A DNA stretch of 16,525 nt from positions 1 to 16,525 of the forward strand of contig DMRR01000209.1 in the NCBI GenBank assembly GCA_003455275.1, read 5' to 3'. The position numbers and the translations under genes were made by a program. Every line of letters starts with the position of its first letter. Positions within the stretch are counted from its first letter, which is position 1. This DNA is from Bacteroidota bacterium (lineage in GTDB: Bacteria > Bacteroidota > Bacteroidia > Chitinophagales > UBA10324). Positions 1 to 7,757 of the stretch are shown one piece after another. The notes beneath the pieces were generated by a model that was given only the letters and a program-made list of their open reading frames with translations, was not told the origin of the DNA and did no database searches.

Positions 1-2
1 CA

Positions 3-599
3 AATGAAAATAACCCTGACGCTTATTTTCTAATGGGTATGGATTATAAAGAAATGAAGGACACTGCCCGCGCAATTGCGTCATTTCAAAAAGCTGTTCA
101 GTACAATCAGAATTTTTATGATGCATATATGCAACTGGGCTTGCTTCACTCCGCACAGAAAAAAAATATTGCACCTGAATATTTTGATAATGCAATCCGG
201 CTCGATAGCTCAAAGAGCGAAGCCTGGTATGCGAAGGCTAAATATTATCAGGATCTTGGTGACGACACTAAAAACAAGAATAGCGCAGATGTAAAATCAA
301 ATTATAATGAAGCTAAAAAAACTTATCGGCAGCTCATTATTAAAAATCCGCAATATCAATATGCTTATTTCAATCTTGGATTTATTTATATGCAGCAAGA
401 TTCAATTGACAAAGCATTGCGCCAGTTTGATATCGCTACCAAGGTTTCGCCGCAGTACGCCGAAGCTTATTATTACCGTGGCTTGTGTGAAGTGATGTTA
501 GGAAAAAAAGAAGAGGCTGAATCTGATTTTCAGCAAGCTCTTAACCTGAAACCTGAATATAGTGCGGCTCAAAAGGAACTGGATGCTCTGATGAAGTGA
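3..599 (+). CDS. TPR-repeat protein, 3' part (5' end outside window)
   Basis: The reading frame is open to the left edge: codons from position 3 read NENNPDAYFLMGMDYKEM, so the ATG at 33 is internal and the true start lies outside the window. The visible ~198 residues are almost entirely tetratricopeptide repeats, helical pairs with the W/Y-LG-Y/A-F-A-P spacing. Clear units include the stretch ending AIASFQKAVQ, the one around YMQLGLLHS...YFDNAIRLD, one around AYFNLGFIYM...ALRQFDIATKVSP, and the last, AYYYRGLCEVMLGKKEEAESDFQQALNLKP. TPRs are protein-binding scaffolds, and the partner cannot be read from the sequence. The C-terminus ends just after the last repeat with no further domain. A signal peptide or lipobox, common in such Bacteroidota proteins, would be upstream and is not visible. 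Function beyond scaffolding is unknown. Confidence 0.9.
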   Translation, partial: NENNPDAYFLMGMDYKEMKDTARAIASFQKAVQYNQNFYDAYMQLGLLHSAQKKNIAPEYFDNAIRLDSSKSEAWYAKAKYYQDLGDDTKNKNSADVKSNYNEAKKTYRQLIIKNPQYQYAYFNLGFIYMQQDSIDKALRQFDIATKVSPQYAEAYYYRGLCEVMLGKKEEAESDFQQALNLKPEYSAAQKELDALMK

Positions 600-615
600 G
601 AAATTTAAGGATAAA

Positions 616-649
616 ACATAGCCCTCTAATTCGGTCCATTCAGCTATGT
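616..649. repeat. Inverted repeat downstream of the TPR gene
   Basis: ACATAGC at 616-622 is complementary to GCTATGT at 643-649, giving a 7-bp stem with a 20-nt loop shortly after the stop codon at 599. The position suits a transcript end, but the loop is long and no T-run follows, so it is only a weak terminator candidate. The rest of the 600-742 gap is AT-rich, and I find no exact TAnnTTTG promoter box in it. Confidence 0.25.
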
Positions 650-742
650 ATGCAAAATCAAATTCTCTTTATTAATGCAACCCAATTATGATTTGGAATG
701 TCTTATCATAACTTTTGAAAAAAAATAATTCTATTCAAAATA

Positions 743-1681
743 ATGAAGATGAATAAAAGAATTTCATGTTGGACGATAGTGGCCATGATCGCGGTCTCTG
801 TTTTTTCAACATCATGCCGCCGCCAGAAGGATACACTTGATCCTAAAGTTGAGCAATTCAACAACGATGCAAATTATTATAAAGGGGAAAGTGACCAGGC
901 TGATAACGATATTAACTCAGCGCTTGGAGATATTTCGGCTTTCAAAACTGAAGCTACATACAGCAGTCCTTTATGCGGAGTTACGATTGATACCAGCGAT
1001 ATCACCAATAAAATTGTTTACTTCAATTTTGATGGAGTTACTCCTTGCTTTTCACCGAGCCGAACCCGCAGTGGGCAAATAAAAGTGCAACTCACTACGG
1101 GATTGCATTGGGGAGATGTGGGTGCGGTTCTCACCATTACTTATATCAATTTCAAAGTAACACGGCTGGTTGATAACAAGAGTATAGAGTTTAATGGTGT
1201 TAAGACTTTAAAAAATTTAGACGGGCATAACTGGCTCGGTTTCTTGCTTGGTTCTTCTGATTTCAGATATCAGGAACGCGCATTTAATGTGAATGTAACT
1301 TTTGATGATGGTTCCGTTGCAATTTGGAATAGTGCAAGAATTACTCAATGGCACTACATACCATCAGAAACCAAAATAACTTTTACTGCGCAAGGGGACA
1401 CTTCAGTAAATGGTTTTTCTTCCGTTGATAGCTGGGGCACTAATCGATATGGCGATGCCTTCACTACTTATTATACTGAAAACTTAATCAGCGACACTTA
1501 TTGTGGTTTGTGGAGACCAAATGCAGGTGAGCTGGTTCATAATATTCCACAAGGAGATTTCACGCTGACACTTGGTGTTGATCAAAGCGGAAATCCTACT
1601 CCATATGCTTGCGCCTATGGATACAAAGTGAGTTGGCAGGGCGCCAGCGGAAATAATGCAAGTGTTGTTCTTAGTTACTAA
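743..1681 (+). CDS. Secreted lipoprotein of unknown function (312 aa)
   Basis: The N-terminus is a lipoprotein signal peptide: MKMNKR, a hydrophobic stretch, then FSTSC with the lipidated cysteine at residue 25, which supports the ATG at 743. Residues 30-67 are polar and possibly helical. From about residue 78 the protein looks beta-rich, with a pattern (IVYFNFDGVTPC, then RTRSGQIKVQLT, then GAVLTITYINFKV, then FNGVKTLKN) like an uncharacterised family of Bacteroidota lipoproteins that carry a 'D-F-G...C...R-x-G-K/Q-I' motif. Here that motif covers residues 95-115. Cysteines at 78, 102, 254 and 290 could pair after export. The gene stands alone: 143 bp from the TPR gene and followed by a strong hairpin. 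It is probably anchored in the outer or inner membrane. The family resemblance is from memory, and the role is unknown. Confidence 0.85.
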   Translation: MKMNKRISCWTIVAMIAVSVFSTSCRRQKDTLDPKVEQFNNDANYYKGESDQADNDINSALGDISAFKTEATYSSPLCGVTIDTSDITNKIVYFNFDGVTPCFSPSRTRSGQIKVQLTTGLHWGDVGAVLTITYINFKVTRLVDNKSIEFNGVKTLKNLDGHNWLGFLLGSSDFRYQERAFNVNVTFDDGSVAIWNSARITQWHYIPSETKITFTAQGDTSVNGFSSVDSWGTNRYGDAFTTYYTENLISDTYCGLWRPNAGELVHNIPQGDFTLTLGVDQSGNPTPYACAYGYKVSWQGASGNNASVVLSY

Positions 1682-1703
1682 ATGGGTATGGTGACAGTGA
1701 ACG

Positions 1704-1735
1704 GAGAAGCAGCCTTCGTGCTGCTTCTCTCATTT
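1704..1735 (+). terminator. Hairpin terminator after the 743-1681 lipoprotein
   Basis: A perfect 10-bp stem pairs GAGAAGCAGC (1704-1713) with GCTGCTTCTC (1720-1729) across a 6-nt loop (CTTCGT). It is followed by TCATTTT, a short T-rich tail. It lies 22 nt after the stop codon at 1681. It probably ends the lipoprotein transcript and separates it from the next two-gene unit. Confidence 0.75.
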
Positions 1736-1838
1736 TAAGAAGTACCGTAAGCAATTATTTTCGCCAGCCCTGAAATTTTTTTTTCTGCAAACACAATTTT
1801 TTACGCCAGGAACAGTTAAAGAGTTTTCCAAACTAAAA

Positions 1839-2702
1839 TTGAAAGCATCTCTCCGCCTTCTTATTCCAGGTTTGTTCCTGAGCACTTTTCTTTTTACCGG
1901 TAGCTGCAACCTTATTAATCCGCCGGAACAAATTCCATCATACATTCAACTTGATTCTCCTTCGGTTACTATCACAGCCGGATTGCAGGGAACTTCGAAT
2001 CAAAAGATTACAGATGGATGGGTTTATGTAGATGGAACATTTCAGGGCGCTTATGAAATGCCAGTTACTTTTCCGCTCCTGAAACAGGGAACAAAAAATA
2101 TTCTCATCAGCCCGGGCATAATTGAGAATGGAGTTTCAGCGACCAGGGTTCAGTATCCATTTTTTTATACCGATACATTTAGTGTAAACCTTGAACCAAA
2201 AAAAACCTACTCTTTTCATCCTCAATTTAAATATCGTTCGAACACTCTTTTTCTGATGAACGAAGATTTTGAATCCGGAAACAATTTCATAAAACTAAAT
2301 GGTGATACAACTTTTGTAAGGGTGAATGATGCCAATGTGCTTGAAGGTTCATTCAGCGGATTTATGGGTTTGTCTGACTCAATGGTTTTTGGAGAATGTA
2401 TTAGTTCGCAGGTTTATGATTTTCCAACTGATGGTTCACCGGTTTATATCGAAATGAATTATAAGTGTGATCACGAATTCAGAGTTGGTGTGATTGCGCA
2501 CACAACAGGAGCTGATGTAAAATTTTATCAATGGAACATAACAGCTCATGCTGATTGGAATAAAATTTATCTGCACCTGAATGATTTGCTGCAGTCTTTG
2601 GGTACCGTGAATTTTAATATTGTTATTGAAATGATAAAAAGTGACTCAGAGCCGGAAGCAAGGTTGTGGGTTGATAATATTAAACTTCTGACGCTTCAAT
2701 GA
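1839..2702 (+). CDS. Lipoprotein of unknown function, coupled to the sugar transferase (287 aa)
   Basis: The best start is a TTG at 1839. The frame is open upstream but has no ATG, and the TTG leads straight into a lipoprotein signal peptide (KASLRL, hydrophobic core, FTGSC with cysteine 23). After the lipobox comes a beta-rich domain (about residues 33-132) with PSVTITAG, GWVYVDGTFQGAYEMPVTFP and a long FSVNLEPKKTYSFHP strand region. A second domain (about 140-287) opens with NEDFESG and closes with RLWVDNIKLL, the usual frame of a galactose-binding-like or carbohydrate-binding jelly-roll. No enzymatic motif is visible. The stop codon overlaps the ATG of the next gene (ATGA at 2699-2702), so the two are probably translationally coupled. 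I infer a surface or periplasmic role linked to the glycan begun by the sugar transferase, not a proven one. Confidence 0.85.
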   Translation: MKASLRLLIPGLFLSTFLFTGSCNLINPPEQIPSYIQLDSPSVTITAGLQGTSNQKITDGWVYVDGTFQGAYEMPVTFPLLKQGTKNILISPGIIENGVSATRVQYPFFYTDTFSVNLEPKKTYSFHPQFKYRSNTLFLMNEDFESGNNFIKLNGDTTFVRVNDANVLEGSFSGFMGLSDSMVFGECISSQVYDFPTDGSPVYIEMNYKCDHEFRVGVIAHTTGADVKFYQWNITAHADWNKIYLHLNDLLQSLGTVNFNIVIEMIKSDSEPEARLWVDNIKLLTLQ

Positions 2703-4117
2703 AACATTACATCCGCGCCGGAATTTACAGATATGTGCTCGCTGATTTATTGGGAGCAATATTGAGCTGGATGCTGTTTTTCTTTTTCAGAAAAATGTTT
2801 ATTGAAGATTACAAGCTTAGCGATTACCATATTTTCCTTAATGACAAAAGATTTTTTTTAGGAATAGTTATCATTCCTCTTGGATGGGTTGGTCTATTCT
2901 GGTTGTTTGGTTTTTACACTAACATTTATCGGAAGAGCAGAATCAGCGAGCTTGGCAAAACTTTTTTACTTACAGCATTCGGAGTCTTGATTTTGTTTTT
3001 CGCTGTAATTCTTGATGACCGAATCGTTAATTACCGTGATTACTATCTTGCAGTAATTTTTCTACTGCTCGTTCAGTTTTTGACCACAGCCATACTTCGT
3101 GCATTTATTCTTAATCATGCTAAGAATCAATTAAAGAAAAAAAAGGTTGGATTCAACACGCTTATCATTGGCGGGAACACCCGTGCCATTGAAATTTTTA
3201 AAGAGATAACAAAGGATCCATCTAATGGATACAATGTGGTTGGTTATGTTGATACAAACGGAAACTCTACTAATGGGCTGAGCGATTATACAAGGTGCCT
3301 GGGAAAAATTCCTGTGTTGCAGCAATTGATACACGAGTTCGGTATAGAAGAAGTGATTGTTGCGATTGAAACTTCAGAGCATCCGAGGCTAAATAGTATT
3401 ATCAACCTGTTGGTAAATAGAAATGTTATTATCAAACTAATTCCTGACACATTCGATATTCTGAGCGGGTCAGTAAGGATGAATCAGTTGCTAGGCACCG
3501 CGTTTATTGAAATCTATCCGCAACTCATGAGTCAATGGCAATATAATTTCAAAAGGATACTTGATATTTCTGTTTCATTAATTGTGATACTGCTTCTCTC
3601 ACCCATTTATTTAATATGCTTAATACGGGTAAAGTTTTCTTCTGAGGGAAAAATTATTTTCCGTCAGGAAAGGATCGGGCTTCACGGAAAACCATTTACA
3701 ATTTTTAAATTCCGTTCGATGTTTACAGATGCAGAGAAAAATGGTCCGGCGCTTTCTCATCAATCAGATGAGAGAATTACACCATGGGGGAAAGTTATGC
3801 GTAAGTGGCGGCTGGATGAGTTGCCTCAGTTTTTCAATGTACTGAAAGGTGAAATGAGTTTGGTTGGACCAAGACCTGAAAGACAATTCTATGTTGACCA
3901 GTTGATAGCGCTTGCCCCGGACTATGTACAGATTCAACGCTCAAAACCAGGTATAACTTCATATGGAATGGTAAAGTTTGGATATGCTTCTTCGATAGAA
4001 GAAATGAAGCAACGGATGAAATATGATTTACTATATATCGAAAACATGTCGCTCACACTTGATTTTAAAATTATGATATACACTGTGAGAACTATTTTAA
4101 TGGGAGAGGGGAAGTAG
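2699..4117 (+). CDS. Polyprenyl-phosphate sugar-phosphate transferase (WcaJ-like, exopolysaccharide-type)
   Basis: This 472-residue membrane enzyme should transfer a sugar phosphate from a nucleotide sugar to undecaprenyl phosphate at the cytoplasmic face, the first step of a capsule, exopolysaccharide or glycan. Residues 1-145 hold several membrane segments (about 10-30, 52-72, 87-104, 116-136). Residues 150-250 form a Rossmann-like domain beginning TLIIGGNTRA. Residues 283-472 are the bacterial sugar transferase domain (Pfam PF02397): a re-entrant hydrophobic helix after KRILDI, then FRQERIG, FKFRSM, RLDELPQ with the catalytic Asp373-Glu374 dyad, GEMSLVGPRPE, and KPGITS. The length is normal for the polyisoprenyl-phosphate hexose-1-phosphate transferase class. 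The sugar cannot be told from sequence. The ATG overlaps the stop of the lipoprotein gene upstream. No other glycosyltransferases are nearby, so this is not inside an obvious capsule locus. Confidence 0.95.
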   Translation: MKHYIRAGIYRYVLADLLGAILSWMLFFFFRKMFIEDYKLSDYHIFLNDKRFFLGIVIIPLGWVGLFWLFGFYTNIYRKSRISELGKTFLLTAFGVLILFFAVILDDRIVNYRDYYLAVIFLLLVQFLTTAILRAFILNHAKNQLKKKKVGFNTLIIGGNTRAIEIFKEITKDPSNGYNVVGYVDTNGNSTNGLSDYTRCLGKIPVLQQLIHEFGIEEVIVAIETSEHPRLNSIINLLVNRNVIIKLIPDTFDILSGSVRMNQLLGTAFIEIYPQLMSQWQYNFKRILDISVSLIVILLLSPIYLICLIRVKFSSEGKIIFRQERIGLHGKPFTIFKFRSMFTDAEKNGPALSHQSDERITPWGKVMRKWRLDELPQFFNVLKGEMSLVGPRPERQFYVDQLIALAPDYVQIQRSKPGITSYGMVKFGYASSIEEMKQRMKYDLLYIENMSLTLDFKIMIYTVRTILMGEGK

Positions 4118-4170
4118 TGTTCTGTAAATTTATTTCTCTGATAGAATACTAATTGACAAACAGGTTCCGG

Positions 4171-4210
4171 ATTAATAAAAATAAAAGAGCGCCCCAGATT
4201 GAGGCGCCCT
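4171..4210 (-). terminator. Rho-independent terminator of the T9SS-secreted protein gene
   Basis: Read on the minus strand, AGGGCGCC pairs with GGCGCTCT (plus-strand arms 4203-4210 and 4186-4193, 8 pairs including one G-T) across a 9-nt loop. It is followed by TTTTATTTTTATTAA (plus 4171-4185). It lies about 36 nt past the stop of the minus-strand gene. On the plus strand no T-run follows the hairpin, so it is less likely to stop the convergent sugar transferase transcript. Confidence 0.85.
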
Positions 4211-4245
4211 GAAAAAACAAACTTTTGTATTCTTATTATTCAACT

Positions 4246-7200
4246 TTACTGCTTCATCACCTTCTTCCATGCAACACCAAACTGTGTTGTAATCTTTAGC
4301 CAATATTCACCTGTCGGCAATTCACTCATGTTTACTAATGTTGACGAAGAATTATCAAGCAAGATTTTTTCAATCTGCTGTCCAAGTAAATTATAAAGTG
4401 AAATCTCAGCGTACAAATTTTTCTGGGCATCAAGCATTAGCCAGTCATGCGTTGGATTTGGATAAATAAGCCATGAGTTTATTTCTTGAATTGCAGGACT
4501 TGCATTTTCCAGCGCCACTGTTCCGGTTATTACTTTTATACATCCGTGAGAGTCTGTAATGGTTACGGCATAATTGCCTGCCACCAGACCGTTCAAAGTC
4601 TGGGTAGTTTCACCAACTGACCATAAATAGGTGTATGGTGGTGTTCCTCCTGAAGGATTACAAGTTAATGTGCCATTGCCGCTTCCGTTATCAGGAGTAC
4701 TATTTATAGATCCAAGTAAGGCTGATGGTTGAGTAAGTGTAATATTATCGGTAGACACACAACCAAGTCCATCGGTAACAGTAACTGTATAACCGCCACT
4801 GGCAAGGTTTGTTAAAGTTTGTGTTGTTGCACCATTGCTCCAAATGTAAATAAATGGCGAAGTTCCGCCTGTAATATCAGCAGTTGCCGAGCCATTGTTT
4901 TGGGCAAAACAATTCGAGTTGGTTCCAGAAACATTAACAGACATTCCTGGCCCTACAGTTATATAAGAACTGATTGTTAGCGAATCGGCACCTATAACAT
5001 TTGACACCACTAATTTTACAGGATAGGTTCCCGCCGTGTTATAAACTACAGTAGGATTTTGAGTTGTAGAAGTAGAAGGAGATCCTCCGGAAAAATACCA
5101 GGTATAAGTATTCGCAAAAACACTGGTACTTGTAAAATCAACTGACAGTGGAGCACAACCACTTACAACATCGGAAGTAAATCCTGCTGTGGGGGCTGAA
5201 ATCGATGCAGAGTATAAATCAGCTTCCCATATTCCACGGCCAAAAGTTGCTGCCCTGATTTTAGAAGAACTGTACTGAATATCTAATTCATCAACTACAA
5301 CATTTGGCAATCCAGTTGTATATGGAATCCAGTTACCAGTGTTATCATCACGATAATAAACAGCGATGTCTGTTCCGCAATAGAGTGAGTTTACAGAACT
5401 ATTGTTTGTATATACAATACAATTAGCCGGAACATTTGGCAATCCTCCCGAAACATTGCTCCAGTTTTGCCCTGCGTTGTTGCTAAAAAAAACTTTGTTG
5501 TTATTTGAGTATCCGCTGAAAGTGACCCAAACTTTATTTTTATCAGTGTTGCTAACAGCAATATAAGTGATGCTGGCACTTGATACAGGCAATCCATTTG
5601 TCCTGTCTGTAAAAGAGGTGCCGCCATTAGTGCTCACATAAAATTTGTCCTGCTTTGCACAATAAATGTAGTTTGCATCAGCCGCTGTAAGACCAATAGC
5701 CACAACTCCCGTGCTGCCTCCGGCCAATGCCCCTAGAGCGGTAAAGTTAGACCCGCTGTTTGTTGTTTTATAAATTTTTGATTTGCCTACATATAATGTT
5801 GTTGCACTTGTTGGCGATTGAACATAAGGAGTCACCCATTCGCCATCTTCATCTTCATTGGTCCCTCCTGATCCGCAAATCGGATTATTGCCAAATGTAT
5901 TTCCTCCATTTGTTGATTTATAAATCTCTCCATAGTACAACTCACCATAAACTGTTTGCGAACTGGACCAGGAGATGATAGTCTCCATACCATCTCCACC
6001 CAAAATTTCATCCCAGGCACCTGCATTGTATCGGTTTGTTCCATTATCCTGCCAACCGGAGGTTACAATATTTGCATTTGTTGCTGAACAGCTAAGACGG
6101 TAGGCTTGCCCGATTTGTAACCCATCACTCAGATCGCTCCAAGTGCTACCTGTGTTTGTAGTTTCAAAAATGCCGCCATCACAACCTACAAATGCAGTTG
6201 AGTTTGATCCGGGAAGGAAAACAATTTCATGTACATCAGGATGTATCTTGGCATTCATTCCATATCCAGCTGCAAAAATTGACCAGCTGGTTCCTCCGTT
6301 TGTAGACCGAAAAGCATTGATACCACCAACAATTACAGTGTTCGCATTTGTGGGCGATGCATCTATACAGAGGTCATACCATCCTTGTCCTCCATTAGCA
6401 TTTCCAGAAGTTGAGAAAGCAAGAACATCGTAAGTGCTGTTCATTAATGTAAAACTTGTAGCGGAATTAGTTGACTTATAAAAACCATTAAGTCCGTAAT
6501 CACTTGTGTTTGCTGAAACAAGATATACAATTGAAGGATCAGCAGCCGTTACCGCAATAGCTGAACGAACAGAACCTGAAATAGTAAATCCGGAAACGAT
6601 GTTGAATGTCTGCCCACTGTTTGAGCTCTTGTATACATTACCCGCAGTGCAGGCATAAACAGTATTAGGGTCGCCAGGTTTTAATTCTGCATCCTGAAAA
6701 GTTCCGCTGTTTACCACATGCGTCCAACTGCTTCCTCCATTTGTTGTGCGATAGATTCCATCATTTGTAGCTGCTATTACAATACTTGAATTTGTTGGGT
6801 TGATAAGCAATCGATATACTTTAAAATAGCTGCTAACAGGATAAGTAAGCCCGGTTGTGTTCCATGAAGTTCCGCCATCGATAGATTTTAAAACCCCGAT
6901 GCTGTAGGTGTCTCCGGCATCACGGTCGCCTGTTGCCAGATACATAATGTTAGAGTTGGATGGATCTATAGCCAAATCCGAACAGCCAATTACAGCAAGC
7001 GCATCTGTTTGTGTTGACCATGTGTTTCCGCCATCTGTAGATTCCCACAAACCACCTGCTGGCGCTCCTGCCCAAATGTGGTTTGAATTTGCAGGATCAA
7101 AACGAATAAAATTAATTCTTCCGGCTCCACCATCTTGAGGAATAGTTGAAATAGGACCAAGTAGTGTCCAGTTATTTGTGGAACGGGTTTGATTTATTAG

Positions 7201-7554
7201 TGGAGCAACTTTGGTTTGATATTCATTATAAGCAATGGATGGGTCGAATCTGGAGCCATCACGATTCACCCGCGGCTTCATAAAATTTTCCCAGCGTTTG
7301 AATTGTTCAAATCCAGGAACTTCAAATTCATTTTCCCGTTCTTTGGTTTTCCTTATTCCGTTTTCTACCTGTGTTTTTTTACCATGAGTCATTACATAAT
7401 TATTGTAATATTGGTTAAATGCATTTTGTACATCATAGAAATTAGAATTCGGATCGAGCATCATTTCAGCCCAGTTTTGTTGTTGTGCCTTTGAAAAAAA
7501 TGATATGGATATTAAGGCAGATATCAGCGAAACAGATTTGAAAAAATTTAGCAT
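4246..7554 (-). CDS. Secreted Asp-box (sortilin/VPS10-like) repeat protein with PKD, SprB-like repeats and T9SS sorting domain
   Basis: The frame is open to 7623, but the ATG at 7554 is preferred. It gives a clean signal peptide (MLNFFKSVSL...SFFSKAQ), and a candidate promoter box at 7581-7588 lies between the two starts. The protein is then 1,102 residues. Numbered from the longer start (subtract 23), eleven Asp-box motifs of the form S-T-N-G-G-T-S-W begin at 195, 247, 293, 333, 384, 440, 488, 570, 620, 664 and 714, indicating a beta-propeller like those of sortilins or BNR proteins. A PKD domain follows (811-890), then two SprB-like repeats (904-966 and 970-1028, each ending DxxGC). The end is a type A T9SS sorting domain (1048-1125: IYPNPTHDW, LYNLLGQ, LPTGEYWLKI, terminal KKVMKQ). 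It should be exported by Sec, passed through the T9SS and fixed at or released from the surface. No catalytic residues are evident, so binding or adhesion is as likely as glycan hydrolysis. It is a single-gene unit. Confidence 0.93.
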   Translation of the reverse strand: MLNFFKSVSLISALISISFFSKAQQQNWAEMMLDPNSNFYDVQNAFNQYYNNYVMTHGKKTQVENGIRKTKERENEFEVPGFEQFKRWENFMKPRVNRDGSRFDPSIAYNEYQTKVAPLINQTRSTNNWTLLGPISTIPQDGGAGRINFIRFDPANSNHIWAGAPAGGLWESTDGGNTWSTQTDALAVIGCSDLAIDPSNSNIMYLATGDRDAGDTYSIGVLKSIDGGTSWNTTGLTYPVSSYFKVYRLLINPTNSSIVIAATNDGIYRTTNGGSSWTHVVNSGTFQDAELKPGDPNTVYACTAGNVYKSSNSGQTFNIVSGFTISGSVRSAIAVTAADPSIVYLVSANTSDYGLNGFYKSTNSATSFTLMNSTYDVLAFSTSGNANGGQGWYDLCIDASPTNANTVIVGGINAFRSTNGGTSWSIFAAGYGMNAKIHPDVHEIVFLPGSNSTAFVGCDGGIFETTNTGSTWSDLSDGLQIGQAYRLSCSATNANIVTSGWQDNGTNRYNAGAWDEILGGDGMETIISWSSSQTVYGELYYGEIYKSTNGGNTFGNNPICGSGGTNEDEDGEWVTPYVQSPTSATTLYVGKSKIYKTTNSGSNFTALGALAGGSTGVVAIGLTAADANYIYCAKQDKFYVSTNGGTSFTDRTNGLPVSSASITYIAVSNTDKNKVWVTFSGYSNNNKVFFSNNAGQNWSNVSGGLPNVPANCIVYTNNSSVNSLYCGTDIAVYYRDDNTGNWIPYTTGLPNVVVDELDIQYSSSKIRAATFGRGIWEADLYSASISAPTAGFTSDVVSGCAPLSVDFTSTSVFANTYTWYFSGGSPSTSTTQNPTVVYNTAGTYPVKLVVSNVIGADSLTISSYITVGPGMSVNVSGTNSNCFAQNNGSATADITGGTSPFIYIWSNGATTQTLTNLASGGYTVTVTDGLGCVSTDNITLTQPSALLGSINSTPDNGSGNGTLTCNPSGGTPPYTYLWSVGETTQTLNGLVAGNYAVTITDSHGCIKVITGTVALENASPAIQEINSWLIYPNPTHDWLMLDAQKNLYAEISLYNLLGQQIEKILLDNSSSTLVNMSELPTGEYWLKITTQFGVAWKKVMKQ

Positions 7555-7580
7555 TAAAAAGGGATTTTGTTTGAAGCGGA

Positions 7581-7588
7581 CAAAAATA
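7581..7588 (-). promoter_or_regulatory. Candidate -7 promoter box for the T9SS protein gene
   Basis: The minus strand reads TATTTTTG, an exact fit to the Bacteroidota -7 consensus TAnnTTTG. Transcription would start near 7573, leaving about a 20-nt leader before the ATG at 7554. I do not see a TTG at the expected -33 distance, so this rests on one element only. Confidence 0.4.
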
Positions 7589-7703
7589 TTCGCTAAGAAA
7601 TATGGCGGTAAAAAATATTTCAAACGGCAGGAATAATTTCAGCTATAATTTTTATAAATTGTTTTCAGTGATTATTCAAAACTCAAGAAGTTTTTTCTCT
7701 CAA

Positions 7704-7711
7704 TATTTTTG
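7704..7711 (+). promoter_or_regulatory. Candidate -7 promoter box for the peptide transporter gene
   Basis: TATTTTTG at 7704-7711 matches TAnnTTTG exactly. A start of transcription near 7718 would give a ~40-nt leader to the ATG at 7758 and would exclude the upstream in-frame TTG at 7719. No TTG lies at the right -33 spacing. It is the same octamer as the divergent candidate box at 7581-7588. Confidence 0.4.
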
Positions 7712-7757
7712 ATACATATTGCACCAACTAAAAAAAATTAACACACCAAAACAAGTT

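Noticed and set aside
688..715. Possible promoter TTG...TAACTTTTG before the 743 lipoprotein
   Set aside because: The spacer inside the -7 box is three bases instead of two and the TTG is too close (about 13 nt), so it does not fit the consensus.
5832..6044. Minus-strand frame inside the Asp-box protein gene
   Set aside because: It is a frame shadow of the repetitive Asn/Gly/Thr codons of the large gene, with no start context or domain.
6143..7138. Plus-strand frames antisense to the Asp-box protein gene
   Set aside because: Proline- and serine-rich translations are the complement of the STNGGTSW repeat codons, with no independent evidence.
7719..7757. TTG start adding 13 residues to the peptide transporter
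   Set aside because: The ATG at 7758 gives the typical family N-terminus, and the extra residues lie at or just after the likely transcription start.
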